This document shows positions 42,945 to 51,779 of a stretch of DNA of 64,000 nt, in pieces. The translations under genes and the position numbers were made by a program. Every line of letters starts with the position of its first letter. Within the stretch, counting starts at the first letter, position 1. Origin of the DNA: Pueribacillus sp041725775 (GTDB lineage: Bacteria; Bacillota; Bacilli; Bacillales; UBA6769); the NCBI RefSeq assembly GCF_041725775.1, contig NZ_JBEUEL010000008.1, positions 34,113-98,112 of the forward strand, given 5' to 3'. The notes beneath the pieces are model-generated. The model ran no database searches. It saw only the letters and a program-made list of their open reading frames with translations, and had not been told where the DNA came from.

Positions 42945-44604
42945 GAATGAGCTTTCCTTTCAGTAATTCTTCTTGAAATGCACGCAATCGTCGATGTTTT
43001 TTTACAAGAAATGCGAAATATGTTTCCCATTTCTCGACTTTTTTCAATTGTCGGTAATGCGTGCGTAATTTTTTTAAACGTCGAACGGCAAGTTTATACG
43101 CTTTCCGGTTTTTTTCTGCAATCGCTCGTTGTACAGCTTGATGATAAAGTGGCAAGAGGACTGAACGATCCGCTTTTTCAATTTTTCGTAAAAACTGTTG
43201 ACCATGTGTTTCAGGCTCGAATCCGACTAATAGTTGCAATTCTGCCCAGCCTTTATAATTTTCGGTCGTAAGTAAGTAATCGTTGTACGTGTAAAACGTA
43301 TACGGAAGCATTTGTTTCATCGCGCGAATAAGGGCAGTATCCGATTGAACGGCATCGCTATACATAATGTAATAATGAAGGAATTTATCGGTAATGATTC
43401 GTTTCAAACGATATTCTCCTTCTCTTTTTAACAGCGGAACGAACCGCTCTTTTGCGTAATCGAGCCAACGTGCCATACGCTCGTACTGATCCTCTTCATA
43501 CGTAAGCTCGATGAGAAAGAAAAGCGTTCCTTGATCACCATCTGGCAGCGCCTCTGCACGTTGAAACGCTAAATCATCTGCATCTAAAAGATACGCAAAA
43601 TGAATGAGGGCAATGATAAGGGAATGTGTGAATGAATTCACCGTATAATCCTTTTGTTTACGTGCAATAACTTTTAGCTTCTCCACTAGAACACGATCAT
43701 GCGCCGTAATCCACTCTTTATGCTGTAACACGTTTGACCAAATGATACGGTATAACAGCATACTGAAATACTGAAACGCACCATCAGTGAGATGCAATAA
43801 CGAATCGAAATGCTCGATACTTTCTTCAAAAAGCTTGAGTTCATTTTTCGTAAAACTTTCAAGAAGCGGCATAAGTTCATCATCAAGCTCAGAGATGAGT
43901 TGCTCCAACTTTTCAATGATAAAGTCTTCATTTATAAAATGCGTCGTAGAAAATTCATGTAATTTTATCATTGTGGTTACACCCGCAAGGGCTGTGTATA
44001 GTTGAGCAGTTCTCAATTTTTTTGGACGATTTTTTAAAAGAGTTTCATAATAATCGCTCACGATTCTTTCAGCAATCATTCGCTCTTTTAAACTAGCGTG
44101 AAAGTGTGAAAATGCTTTTTTCATTTTGCTTAGAAAGAATGTATATTGGGCTTCAAACCACTCGAGCCAATCTGAAACTGAATCGAGCGATACGTTTCTT
44201 ACCGTTGGTCGAGGAGTCTCTAGTTGTTTTTGTTTTTGAATTTGTAAATGATCCTTTTGTATCCGACCTTCAAATTGATGAACAACATCACTAATTGATG
44301 CAAAACTAGAATAGACATAAAAAAAAGCTGCGAGTACATGCTTGCAAAGCTTTTCTCCATCAAGTGAACATTCGCTTAGATTGACGAAATCTAATTCAAG
44401 TGTGACCTGAACTTCTTGACGATCGTACACGGTCGCAAAGAGAACGTCATCTTTAACATTCGTATTGTAAATGTTGCCTTCGCGAAATAACTGAAAACTC
44501 TCTTTGAACAGCGCTTGATCGATTTGGGAATGCGGATCAAGTAAACTGAGGAAATGTTCACTCATATAGAGCACATCTTCTTTTGTTAATTCGTGTTGAA
44601 GCAT
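42937..44604 (-). CDS. ywqB: SWIM zinc-finger protein YwqB
   Basis: This protein of 555 residues has a SWIM-like motif near the N-terminus (SECSLDGEKLCKHVLAAFFYVY, about 77-98). The rest is helical and of unknown fold. In the usual C-x-C-xn-C-x-H pattern the first cysteine appears to be Ser here. It is encoded just ahead of the SNF2 helicase with overlapping codons, so it probably works with it as a nucleic-acid-binding partner. It is divergent from the M20 hydrolase gene. Confidence 0.88.
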   Translation of the reverse strand: MLQHELTKEDVLYMSEHFLSLLDPHSQIDQALFKESFQLFREGNIYNTNVKDDVLFATVYDRQEVQVTLELDFVNLSECSLDGEKLCKHVLAAFFYVYSSFASISDVVHQFEGRIQKDHLQIQKQKQLETPRPTVRNVSLDSVSDWLEWFEAQYTFFLSKMKKAFSHFHASLKERMIAERIVSDYYETLLKNRPKKLRTAQLYTALAGVTTMIKLHEFSTTHFINEDFIIEKLEQLISELDDELMPLLESFTKNELKLFEESIEHFDSLLHLTDGAFQYFSMLLYRIIWSNVLQHKEWITAHDRVLVEKLKVIARKQKDYTVNSFTHSLIIALIHFAYLLDADDLAFQRAEALPDGDQGTLFFLIELTYEEDQYERMARWLDYAKERFVPLLKREGEYRLKRIITDKFLHYYIMYSDAVQSDTALIRAMKQMLPYTFYTYNDYLLTTENYKGWAELQLLVGFEPETHGQQFLRKIEKADRSVLLPLYHQAVQRAIAEKNRKAYKLAVRRLKKLRTHYRQLKKVEKWETYFAFLVKKHRRLRAFQEELLKGKLIHD

Positions 44605-44689
44605 TGGACTATCACCTGCTTAAAATGACATATATGTCCATTATACGTTCTCACGTGATAAAATAACAGAAGAAAGGGGAGAGCGATAG

Positions 44690-45859
44690 ATGGAAAAACT
44701 GTTTGCACTACTTGATGAGAACTATGGAGAAATTGTTCGCCTCCGTCGTCATTTTCATCAATATCCCGAACTATCATTTCAAGAAGTTGAAACGCCAAAA
44801 TATATCGCAGATTATCATAAGCAACTCGGTCACGATGTAAGGACAGGAGTAGGGGGAAGAGGGGTTGTTGCGAAATTAGAAGGCGGTAAACGAGGGAAAA
44901 CGATCGCGTTACGTGCTGACTTCGATGCACTTCCAATCCAAGAAGAACGCGACGTGCCCTATCGTTCAACCGTTGATGGAGTTATGCATGCGTGCGGGCA
45001 TGATGGCCATACGGCGCAATTACTAGGGCTTGCGAAAGCGTTAAATACGATGAAAGATGACTTACATGGTACAGTCGTGTTCATTCATCAGCACGCAGAA
45101 GAAGTACCACCAGGCGGGGCAATTGCGATGATTGAAGATGGATGTTTAGACGGGGTTGACGTTATTTTTGGTACACACTTATGGGCAACGGATCCGTATG
45201 GAATCGTCGCTACGAAACCGGGTCCGTTAATGGCTGCGGCTGATCGGTTTGATATTGAAGTTCAAGGGCAAGGTGGACACGGAGCGAATCCTCATACGAC
45301 GAAAGACTCGATCGTCATCGGTTCACAGCTTGTCACGAACTTACAACAAATCGTAAGTCGTCGTGTCAATCCTCAAGATCCCTCTGTCGTTACCGTTGCT
45401 TCATTCGAAGCGATCAACGGATTTAACATTATCGCTGATCGGGCAACATTGACAGGAACAGTAAGAACATTTAACGAAAACACACGAACATTTATTGAAA
45501 AAGAAATAGAGCGAATCACGCGTGGAACGTGTTTTGCAGCTGATGCGATGTATAATTACACGTATTCGCGCGGTTATCCGACATTAAATAACGATGAAAA
45601 GATGGCAGAGTACATCATGGAAAAGGCGAAGTATGTACCTGAAGTTACCGATGTACACATCGCAGAGCCACATATGGGCGGGGAAGATTTTGCGTATTAT
45701 TTACAGCACGTACCCGGAGCCTTTTTCTTTGTTGGTGCTGCTGATCCAGACTGGGACGTAGCGTACCCGCACCACCATCCGAAATTTTCAATCTATGAAA
45801 AGGCTATGCTTTTGGCTGCAAAAGTCCTCGGCGCTGCGGTTCTTTCCTATAATAGATGA
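44690..45859 (+). CDS. M20-family amidohydrolase
   Basis: This metallopeptidase of 389 residues belongs to the M20D (HipO/YxeP/AmhX-like) amidohydrolases, which cleave N-acyl amino acids or related amides. Metal-binding motifs are HACGHDGH (about 101-108), the catalytic EE in HQHAEEVPPGGA and HMGGEDFAYYLQ near the end; the lid (dimerisation) domain is about 190-300. The physiological substrate cannot be told from sequence. The gene is preceded by GAAAGGGGAGAG and has no operon partner. Confidence 0.92.
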   Translation: MEKLFALLDENYGEIVRLRRHFHQYPELSFQEVETPKYIADYHKQLGHDVRTGVGGRGVVAKLEGGKRGKTIALRADFDALPIQEERDVPYRSTVDGVMHACGHDGHTAQLLGLAKALNTMKDDLHGTVVFIHQHAEEVPPGGAIAMIEDGCLDGVDVIFGTHLWATDPYGIVATKPGPLMAAADRFDIEVQGQGGHGANPHTTKDSIVIGSQLVTNLQQIVSRRVNPQDPSVVTVASFEAINGFNIIADRATLTGTVRTFNENTRTFIEKEIERITRGTCFAADAMYNYTYSRGYPTLNNDEKMAEYIMEKAKYVPEVTDVHIAEPHMGGEDFAYYLQHVPGAFFFVGAADPDWDVAYPHHHPKFSIYEKAMLLAAKVLGAAVLSYNR

Positions 45860-45988
45860 TGTATTTGCAACAATGAACGGTATAAGTTGAGTGAAAGAAA
45901 CAAGTTGCTTCATTCATAGGGCACTGGTTAAGTTATGCGATATCGTTTTTATTTGTACTAGTACAATCTGTACGGATGATTTGAATAG

Positions 45989-46187
45989 AATACAGTATGT
46001 GAGCGCAGGTCTCACTGTATCTAAAGTAAATAAAAACATCTGTCAGACAAGGCGCGAAGGTGAACGAAGACGTGAATAGAACTCACGTTCATGAGCGGAC
46101 GAGTGAGGCGAGCAACGCCGTATGCGAGCGTTTTCATAAGGCTGGAGAAACAAAAAACAGTCCTTTGGTGAGAAGGACTGTTTTTTT
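45989..46187. other. Structured intergenic region after the M20 gene
   Basis: Between 45860 and the terminator no ORF is convincing, but successive inverted repeats occur: ATACAG...CTGTAT with inner TGAG/CTCA (45989-46019), ACGTGA/TCACGT (46069-46087) and GGCG/CGCC (about 46107-46119). They end in the terminator at 46155. It could be a structured 3' UTR or a small RNA. Confidence 0.35.
46155..46187. terminator. Bidirectional terminator between the M20 gene and yhfH
   Basis: A 12-bp stem AAAACAGTCCTT/AAGGACTGTTTT with a 6-base loop is flanked by a T tract on the plus strand and TTTTTTGTTT on the minus strand. Confidence 0.85.
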
Positions 46188-46218
46188 GTGTGTGCATAAA
46201 TGAAATAGATTAAGAGGT

Positions 46219-46353
46219 TTATTCAACAGCGTTGCGCAAGCAATGCTCGCACTCATTCATGTATGACTCATGCATTTCTTCGATTTCTCTTCCGCATTCT
46301 GAACAAATTTTAGCGGGCATATTTCGAAAAAACTCCATTGGTTTTCCTAGCAT
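46219..46353 (-). CDS. YhfH-family small zinc-ribbon-like protein
   Basis: This ORF of 44 codons starts MLGKPMEFFRNMPAKICSEC and has two CxxC pairs (CSEC and CEHC), likely binding one zinc. This layout matches the YhfH family of Bacillaceae. The ATG at 46353 follows GGAGGGG by 5 bases on the minus strand. It is too short for common length cut-offs but well supported by ribosome binding site and cysteine pattern. Confidence 0.75.
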   Translation of the reverse strand: MLGKPMEFFRNMPAKICSECGREIEEMHESYMNECEHCLRNAVE

Positions 46354-46612
46354 TTTAACCCCTCCACATTTTTAAGTTATTCATAGTGTATTATAACATC
46401 TCAAAAAAATCAACCATCTGTTATAAAACAAATTAAAATAGTTAAATAGTCCTGAAGATACAAAAGTAAAACTAAAATATAGCTAAAAGATCAAGACTTT
46501 TGTATGAACATCATAGAGTAGTATTTATAAACTATGAAAAATGTAGTAGAATTGGTAAAAAGATGTTGAAATGTTGAAATGTCTAGAACTTTTTCATGGA
46601 AGGGGATTAAAA

Positions 46613-48127
46613 GTGAAAAAGGCGAACAAAGCTAACAAATTGGCGGGAAAGATTGTTATTTCTTCAGCTTTTGCAGCCGGTGCACTGTTTTCTGCACCAG
46701 CATTAGGGGAAGCAGCATTAGGTGATCAGACATTGACCGAAGGAATGAGTCATAGTGATGTTAAAGAACTACAAGATGTATTGAAAGGCAAAGGTTATTT
46801 TACATACCATACGTCAACAGGTTATTTTGGTTCAATTACGAAAGACGCGCTTATTCAATTTCAACGGGATAATAACCTTCCTGCAACTGGCGTTGCAGAT
46901 GCAGCAACAGTTCGTGCTTTGAAAACACAACAAGTGAAAGCTTCAACATCATCAAATACGAACGGAAAATTGAACGTCAATCAAACGTTGCGAAACGGTT
47001 CACGTGGTTCACAAGTAACGTTACTGCAAAATAAATTGAAAGCGGCAGGGCACTTTACGTCAGCCGTGGATGGGGTTTATGGTCCCCTTACAGCACAAGC
47101 AGTACGTGCTTATCAGAAAGCAAACGGACTTCTCGTTGACGGAATTGCAGGTAAGCAAACGTTAACGGCGTTGAACAACGTAAGCGGTAGTGGATCGTCA
47201 GCACCGAAGTCTAACAAAGAAAATGCATCATCAAATACGAACGGAAAATTGAACGTCAATCAAACGTTGCGAAACGGTTCACGTGGTTCACAAGTGACGT
47301 TACTACAAAATAAATTGAAAGCGGCAGGTCACTTTAAGTCAACCGTTGATGGAATTTATGGTCCACTTACAGCACAGGCAGTACGCACTTATCAGAAAGC
47401 AAACGGACTTCTCGTTGACGGAATTGCAGGTAAGCAAACGTTAACGGCGTTGAACAACGTAAGCGGTAGTGGATCGTCAGCACCGAGTAAACCAGCACCG
47501 AAGCCTGAAAAAGAAAATTCATCTTCGAATGTGTTAAGGCTAGAGTCAAGAGGACAAGCTGTTACGAAATTGCAAAATGACTTAAAACGTCTCGGTTTTT
47601 TCGGAGCAAACTCCACCGGTTATTACGGAACAATTACTGAGCAAGCAGTCAGGGAGTTCCAACGAAAATACAGATTAAGCGTGGATGGCATCGCAGGTCC
47701 AGCTACGCTCTCTAAAGTGTCGGAAGTCCTATCAGGGAAAGATCAATCATCTTCAAATGGTTCGTCCTTTAATGTGATGAACGTTGTTGCGGATGCATCT
47801 GAATTTATTGGTGTTCCGTACGTGTGGGGAGGCAATAGTCCTTCACAAGGGTTCGACTGTAGCGGTTTTGTCGTGTATGTATATAACAAATCAAACGTTC
47901 AAATTCCGCGTACAGTTGCACAAATGTGGAACACGTTTAAATCGGTAAGTAAACCAGAAGTTGGAGATCTCGTCTTTTTTGATACGACAGGTGGTCCATC
48001 ACATGTTGGCATTTACATTGGCAATAACAAAATGATCCAAGCAGGTACTTCAACAGGGGTAACGATTAGCGATATGTCTAGTTCTTACTGGAGTTCACGA
48101 TACATCGGTGCGAAACGCCCATACTAA
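46613..48127 (+). CDS. Secreted NlpC/P60 endopeptidase with four peptidoglycan-binding domains
   Basis: This secreted cell wall hydrolase has 504 residues: a signal peptide (about 1-35), four PG_binding_1 domains (about 42-95, 128-187, 221-280 and 308-363) joined by Ser/Asn/Pro linkers, and a C-terminal NlpC/P60 domain (about 385-504). The catalytic cysteine is in GFDCSGFVVYVY and the histidine in GGPSHVGIYIG. It should cut gamma-D-Glu-diaminopimelate bonds. Domains 2 and 3 are near-identical duplicates. The GTG at 46613 follows AAGGGGA; the upstream ATG at 46571 would put 14 residues before the signal peptide. Confidence 0.92.
   Translation: MKKANKANKLAGKIVISSAFAAGALFSAPALGEAALGDQTLTEGMSHSDVKELQDVLKGKGYFTYHTSTGYFGSITKDALIQFQRDNNLPATGVADAATVRALKTQQVKASTSSNTNGKLNVNQTLRNGSRGSQVTLLQNKLKAAGHFTSAVDGVYGPLTAQAVRAYQKANGLLVDGIAGKQTLTALNNVSGSGSSAPKSNKENASSNTNGKLNVNQTLRNGSRGSQVTLLQNKLKAAGHFKSTVDGIYGPLTAQAVRTYQKANGLLVDGIAGKQTLTALNNVSGSGSSAPSKPAPKPEKENSSSNVLRLESRGQAVTKLQNDLKRLGFFGANSTGYYGTITEQAVREFQRKYRLSVDGIAGPATLSKVSEVLSGKDQSSSNGSSFNVMNVVADASEFIGVPYVWGGNSPSQGFDCSGFVVYVYNKSNVQIPRTVAQMWNTFKSVSKPEVGDLVFFDTTGGPSHVGIYIGNNKMIQAGTSTGVTISDMSSSYWSSRYIGAKRPY
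46949..47486 (+). repeat. In-gene tandem duplication (279-bp period)
   Basis: Two nearly identical stretches, 46949-47207 and 47228-47486, repeat with a period of 279 bases (93 codons). Each encodes one PG-binding domain plus linker of the NlpC/P60 protein. Few differences (T/K, V/I) point to a recent duplication or gene conversion. Confidence 0.9.
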
Positions 48128-48154
48128 AAAACTAGCGGAAACGCTAGTTTTTTG
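48126..48154 (+). terminator. Terminator of the NlpC/P60 gene
   Basis: An AAAAACTAGCG/CGCTAGTTTTT stem closed by a GAAA tetraloop ends in six T. Confidence 0.9.
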
Positions 48155-48156
48155 TG

Positions 48157-48176
48157 TTAAACAAACGTTTGATTAA
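48157..48176. promoter_or_regulatory. Palindromic 20-mer, copy 1
   Basis: TTAAACAAACGTTTGATTAA has a CAAACGTTTG core palindrome. The exact reverse complement occurs at 49797-49816. The form suits a TetR-type operator, but no regulator gene is nearby. Confidence 0.4.
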
Positions 48177-48199
48177 GAAAAAGCGTAAAATGTGTAATA

Positions 48200-48730
48200 T
48201 TAGTCGGGATTCATTTTTAAAATGTGGTTTTGTATTTCTTTGAGCCAGGCTCTACGCTTTTCACCGCTTGCTAAGTTCATGACATAATTAGCAATTTCGG
48301 TAAATTCAGGTTTATCAGGATTCCAGCCGCCTACGGTTTTTGATTCATCTGTTAAATTTACTGTGATGTAGAGTGAGTAACCGTCCGACACATCTAAATT
48401 GGATAAATCTTCTTTAAAATTCCAGAACTTATTTTTTCTAATAAGTTCTTTTACTTTTTCAACCTCTTTATCACTTAGTTTAATTTTGAGCACTGGTGCG
48501 TCGTTTCCAAGTTTTATTCTATTCGTTGCTTCCGTATATAACGTTAGCATGCCATTTTCCTCGATCGCATAATGCTCTGTAAATAAATTCCGAACGTCGT
48601 CTGGTCCAGCAGGTGCAGTTTTAACAATTATGAATGGACCATCCGTCTCATAGTTTGTTTTTTGGCTACAACCTGACATAAGCATAAAGAGAAATAGTAT
48701 AGCTAAGTTCATTTTTATCGTTCTTTTCAT
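48200..48730 (-). CDS. Lipoprotein of unknown function
   Basis: This lipoprotein has 176 residues, with signal peptide and lipobox LMSGC. The mature part is soluble with alpha/beta character (VLKIKLSDKEVEKVKELIRKNKFWNF, a Ser/Asp-rich strand, GGWNPDKPEF). I do not recognise the family. The ATG at 48730 follows GGTGGAG; the frame is open further upstream but those codons would precede the signal peptide. Confidence 0.8.
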   Translation of the reverse strand: MKRTIKMNLAILFLFMLMSGCSQKTNYETDGPFIIVKTAPAGPDDVRNLFTEHYAIEENGMLTLYTEATNRIKLGNDAPVLKIKLSDKEVEKVKELIRKNKFWNFKEDLSNLDVSDGYSLYITVNLTDESKTVGGWNPDKPEFTEIANYVMNLASGEKRRAWLKEIQNHILKMNPD

Positions 48731-48813
48731 GGATCTCCACCTTTTCGATGATGCTAGAGTGAACAGACTACAAAACAGTTCGTCAATCAGTATTCTCGTT
48801 AATGATAATTTAC

Positions 48814-48860
48814 TAAAAAGAAAGGATGTCACAGTAAGTCGCTAAGTTGGACATCCTTTT
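48814..48860 (-). terminator. Terminator after the DinB gene
   Basis: A 10-bp stem (AAAGGATGTC/GACATCCTTT on the plus strand, 48821-48830 and 48850-48859) has a CTTTTT tract on the minus strand. Confidence 0.75.
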
Positions 48861-48865
48861 CATCA

Positions 48866-49342
48866 TTACTTTGTGATGCGAAGCATCGTATTAATTTGTC
48901 CGAGGTGCATGCCTTCGTGATAAAGGTTAAATGCAATTAAATCGCCCACCGTTTTAAACTCGACACCGACGAGTGAGAATGGTTTTGGAAGTGGTTCAGA
49001 TAGTCGACCTGCGAATTTTTCTTTAATTTTGCTTGGTTGTTCTTGAAGGGCTTGGATAATTTCATCTAAAGAAGGGGTTTCCTCGTTCCAATCGTTCGGA
49101 CTCGTCCCGTTTGCGAATGATTTATGGAACGGTTTTCCGAAGTCTGGTTGTTCGCCAGCAGGATAATTTGCAAGTTGATCCGTAATCGTGATGATATGCC
49201 CTAAATTCCAGCGCACATTGTTGTTAAATCCTTCTGGAATCGTATCGGCGAAATCAGCATAATCACTTTGAATCTTTTTCGCTGCTTGTAGTGTGCCTGC
49301 GCGTGTCGTTTCAAGTAAAGTAAAAAGCATGTCTTCGTTCAT
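48866..49342 (-). CDS. DinB-family protein
   Basis: This four-helix protein of 158 residues is a DinB/DfrA-like putative metal-dependent enzyme. The metal triad is H49 (WNLGHII), H142 and H146 (YHEGMHLGQI). Members often act on low-molecular-weight thiols such as bacillithiol or are simply uncharacterised. Its substrate is unknown. The start at 49342 (ATG) follows GCGAGGGGATA on the minus strand. Confidence 0.88.
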   Translation of the reverse strand: MNEDMLFTLLETTRAGTLQAAKKIQSDYADFADTIPEGFNNNVRWNLGHIITITDQLANYPAGEQPDFGKPFHKSFANGTSPNDWNEETPSLDEIIQALQEQPSKIKEKFAGRLSEPLPKPFSLVGVEFKTVGDLIAFNLYHEGMHLGQINTMLRITK

Positions 49343-49796
49343 TTCAATATCCCCTCGCTATGTAAATTTTATGCACATGTCTATTGTAAAATTATCCGAG
49401 AATTCAGTCAAATAATAAGAAAATATAAAATAAAAAAGTAGCGAAGTGATTTAGTGTAAGAGGAGTTTTTCATTCGATGGAATTCAAGATTTTGCTATTT
49501 CTTAAACACAAATTCAAAGTTGTTATGCGGATTGCAGATTTCTTATCTAAATCTGAATAAGTAAAATTATTTTTCTATTTTAGAACGCGTAACGTCAACC
49601 TCACTTTTAAGAATCATAGTTCTTTAAATAGTTTAGACTCTGTTTCATCGAGTTTTGCCCTTCATTAAAGTTGTTCATCTTACAAATGGGCAACATCAGT
49701 TTTTAAAGTGGACGTCTACTTTACATGTTGAATATCATGCAAATATTTGCCCTCTTTCATTTTACTTGAATATATTGAGAAATGTTTAACGCGACA

Positions 49797-49816
49797 TTAA
49801 TCAAACGTTTGTTTAA
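49797..49816. promoter_or_regulatory. Palindromic 20-mer, copy 2
   Basis: TTAATCAAACGTTTGTTTAA is the exact reverse complement of the sequence at 48157-48176. The two copies flank the lipoprotein and DinB genes. Confidence 0.4.
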
Positions 49817-49914
49817 AGGCAAAATCTTTTACGTGACTAACTCATAATCTAAGTGACGACTATTCACTTCGTTTTTCTCATTGTACAGGTACAATTTTAT
49901 AAATCGTAAACAGT

Positions 49915-49941
49915 AAAAAAGCGCAGCGATGCCACGCTTTT
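49915..49941 (-). terminator. Terminator of the LCP gene
   Basis: On the minus strand an AAAAGCG/CGCTTTT stem with an 11-base loop ends in six T, 35 bases after the stop codon. Confidence 0.65.
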
Positions 49942-49974
49942 AACAAGTCGTTTTTCAATATTCAATCCGCTTTT

Positions 49975-50868
49975 TTATTCAATTTCAAGATGTTCTTTCA
50001 AACGTGCTGAAATCGTATTTCGCTCATCTTCAGTAACGATATAGTAGTAAATGTTGTTAATGCGTGTGCCGGAACCTTTTATTTCAAATGACTCGGTATT
50101 TTCGGCGGCTCCGCGATAATGTTTTTGGATTTTTTTCATTTCATCGAATGTTAAGTTCGTTTTCACATTTTCTTCAAGTGAGTTCAGGATGTTGCCGAAC
50201 TTTGTAACGGTTTGGAAGCTCGCTCCTTTTTTTATAATTGCTTTAATGATTTGTTGTTGACGAATGTTTCGACCGAGGTCACCTTTTGGGTCCTCATAAC
50301 GCATGCGGCTATAAGCGAGTGCTGCTTCACCATTCAATGTAATCGGACCTTCAGCAAATTGATGACCGCCACTGCTGAACGTAAATGCATTTGTTACAGT
50401 TACACCACCAAGCGCGTCAACGATTTCCTTAAATGCTTCCATATCCACTTTCACATAATAGTCAATTGGAATGCCGAGAAAGTGTTCGACCGTATCCATT
50501 GCCATCGGAACTCCACCGAACGCATACGCATGATTAATTTTGTCGTCCGTATCACGCCCGACAATTTCTGTTCGCGTATCACGTGGAATGTTGAACATTA
50601 TCATTGAATTTGTCTTCGGATTTACGGTCACGACGACGATCGTATCAGAACGACCGCGATCGCCATTCCGTTCATCGACACCGAGTAACAAAAATGAAAG
50701 AGGTTGATTTTTTTCCAAGTCAATGTCTCGTACATTATCACGTTCGATTGGTTCGTGCACTTTCGATGCGGTGTCTGTAATTTGTTTATATACGTAACCT
50801 GCATATCCCCCAATGGTAAGCGCAAAGACACCTGCAATAATTCCTACAATTTTCAACAATTTTTTCAC
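49975..50868 (-). CDS. LytR-CpsA-Psr (LCP) family cell wall polymer ligase
   Basis: LCP proteins transfer undecaprenyl-linked polymers (teichoic acids, capsule) onto peptidoglycan. The protein has 297 residues: N-terminal membrane helix (about 5-27), then the LCP domain with FLLLGVDERNGDRGRSDTIVV, the arginine pair motif NIPRDTR, KINHAYAFGG and GEAALAYSRMRYEDPKGDLGRNIRQQQ. The GTG at 50868 follows GAGGGGA by 9 bases; ATG 50886 overlaps that site. Divergent placement beside the EPS operon suggests a role in attaching its product, although teichoic acid ligation is equally possible. Confidence 0.9.
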   Translation of the reverse strand: MKKLLKIVGIIAGVFALTIGGYAGYVYKQITDTASKVHEPIERDNVRDIDLEKNQPLSFLLLGVDERNGDRGRSDTIVVVTVNPKTNSMIMFNIPRDTRTEIVGRDTDDKINHAYAFGGVPMAMDTVEHFLGIPIDYYVKVDMEAFKEIVDALGGVTVTNAFTFSSGGHQFAEGPITLNGEAALAYSRMRYEDPKGDLGRNIRQQQIIKAIIKKGASFQTVTKFGNILNSLEENVKTNLTFDEMKKIQKHYRGAAENTESFEIKGSGTRINNIYYYIVTEDERNTISARLKEHLEIE

Positions 50869-50990
50869 ATTTCGTCTTCCCCTCATGTACTCTATATTGC
50901 TGATTATAGTCGATCAAACATGGTTTGACTATATGTGAATGACAGATAGTTTTATTTTTCGAAAATTTTCACATACGTCTAAGGATGTTA

Positions 50991-50999
50991 TGTTATAAT
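50991..50999 (+). promoter_or_regulatory. Extended -10 promoter of the EPS operon
   Basis: TGTTATAAT (50991-50999) is an extended -10 box 34 bases before the ywqC start. No good -35 box is seen 17 bases upstream. Preceding sequence may hold operator sites, but I see none with certainty. Confidence 0.45.
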
Positions 51000-51032
51000 A
51001 CGCATATATTACTAGTAAACTTGGAGGAAGCG

Positions 51033-51779
51033 ATGGAAGAGACTATTAGTTTAAAAGAAATCGTGGACGTTCTCAAAAAGAGAATGAAAATGATTTTACT
51101 CATAACTGTCATTGCGGCGGCAATTAGTGGTGTCGTGTCTTTTTTTGTTTTAACACCTATCTACCAATCTTCAACTCAGTTACTCGTGAATCAATCTCAA
51201 TCAGACCAACAGTATGTTGATGTGAACCAAGTTCGAACAAATGTGGAACTCATTAATACATATAACGAAATTATTAAAAGTCCATTTATTTTAGACAAAG
51301 TAATCGATGAATTATCTCTAGAACAGACACATGCGGAGCTTAATGGACAAGTGAATGTGACAAGTGCACAAAATTCGCAAGTGATCGAAGTGACGGTTGA
51401 AGATCCTAATCCGAGTAAAGCTGCCGAGATTGCAAACGGGATTGCATCGGTCTTTCAAACTGAAATTGTAGAAATTATGAATGTTGATAACGTAAACATT
51501 TTGTCAGTCGCAGATGTATCTGACGATCCTTCACCAGTAAAACCGAATCCGACGTTAAATATTGCGATTGCGATCGTGATTGGCTTAATGGTCGGAGTTG
51601 GACTTGCTTTCTTACTAGAGTATATGGATAACACGATTAAGACTGAGCACGATATCGAAAAACATCTCGGTCTTCCTGTACTCGGTACGATTGCGAGGAT
51701 GCCAGAGGAAGAAACAAAAGCGACGCGAAGACGTACACGTCAAATGGCGATGAGAGGTGAGACAATTGAGTCGAAATAG
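51033..51779 (+). CDS. ywqC: Polysaccharide co-polymerase / tyrosine kinase activator (YwqC/EpsA-like)
   Basis: This Wzz-type membrane protein has 248 residues: two membrane helices (about 20-42 and 176-198) flank an extracytoplasmic domain. The cytoplasmic tail with a kinase-activating segment (LEYMDNTIKTEHDIEKHLGLPVLGTIA) stimulates the partner BY-kinase. The ATG at 51033 follows GGAGGAAGCG. It overlaps the kinase gene, so the pair is translated together. Confidence 0.9.
   Translation: MEETISLKEIVDVLKKRMKMILLITVIAAAISGVVSFFVLTPIYQSSTQLLVNQSQSDQQYVDVNQVRTNVELINTYNEIIKSPFILDKVIDELSLEQTHAELNGQVNVTSAQNSQVIEVTVEDPNPSKAAEIANGIASVFQTEIVEIMNVDNVNILSVADVSDDPSPVKPNPTLNIAIAIVIGLMVGVGLAFLLEYMDNTIKTEHDIEKHLGLPVLGTIARMPEEETKATRRRTRQMAMRGETIESK

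Larger units (their letters stand above)
49343..49974. other. Gene-poor gap with a possible 27-codon ORF
   Basis: This 630-base AT-rich stretch holds no clear gene. One plus-strand ORF (49477-49560) starts MEFKILLFLKHKFKVVMRIA, 11 bases after AAGAGGAG, and would be a cationic amphipathic peptide. The second copy of the 20-mer palindrome (49797) and the LCP terminator (49917) also lie here. Confidence 0.3.

Noticed and set aside
46949..47486. CRISPR-like array
   Set aside because: There are only two long repeats with coding content and no spacers or cas genes; they are protein domain duplicates.
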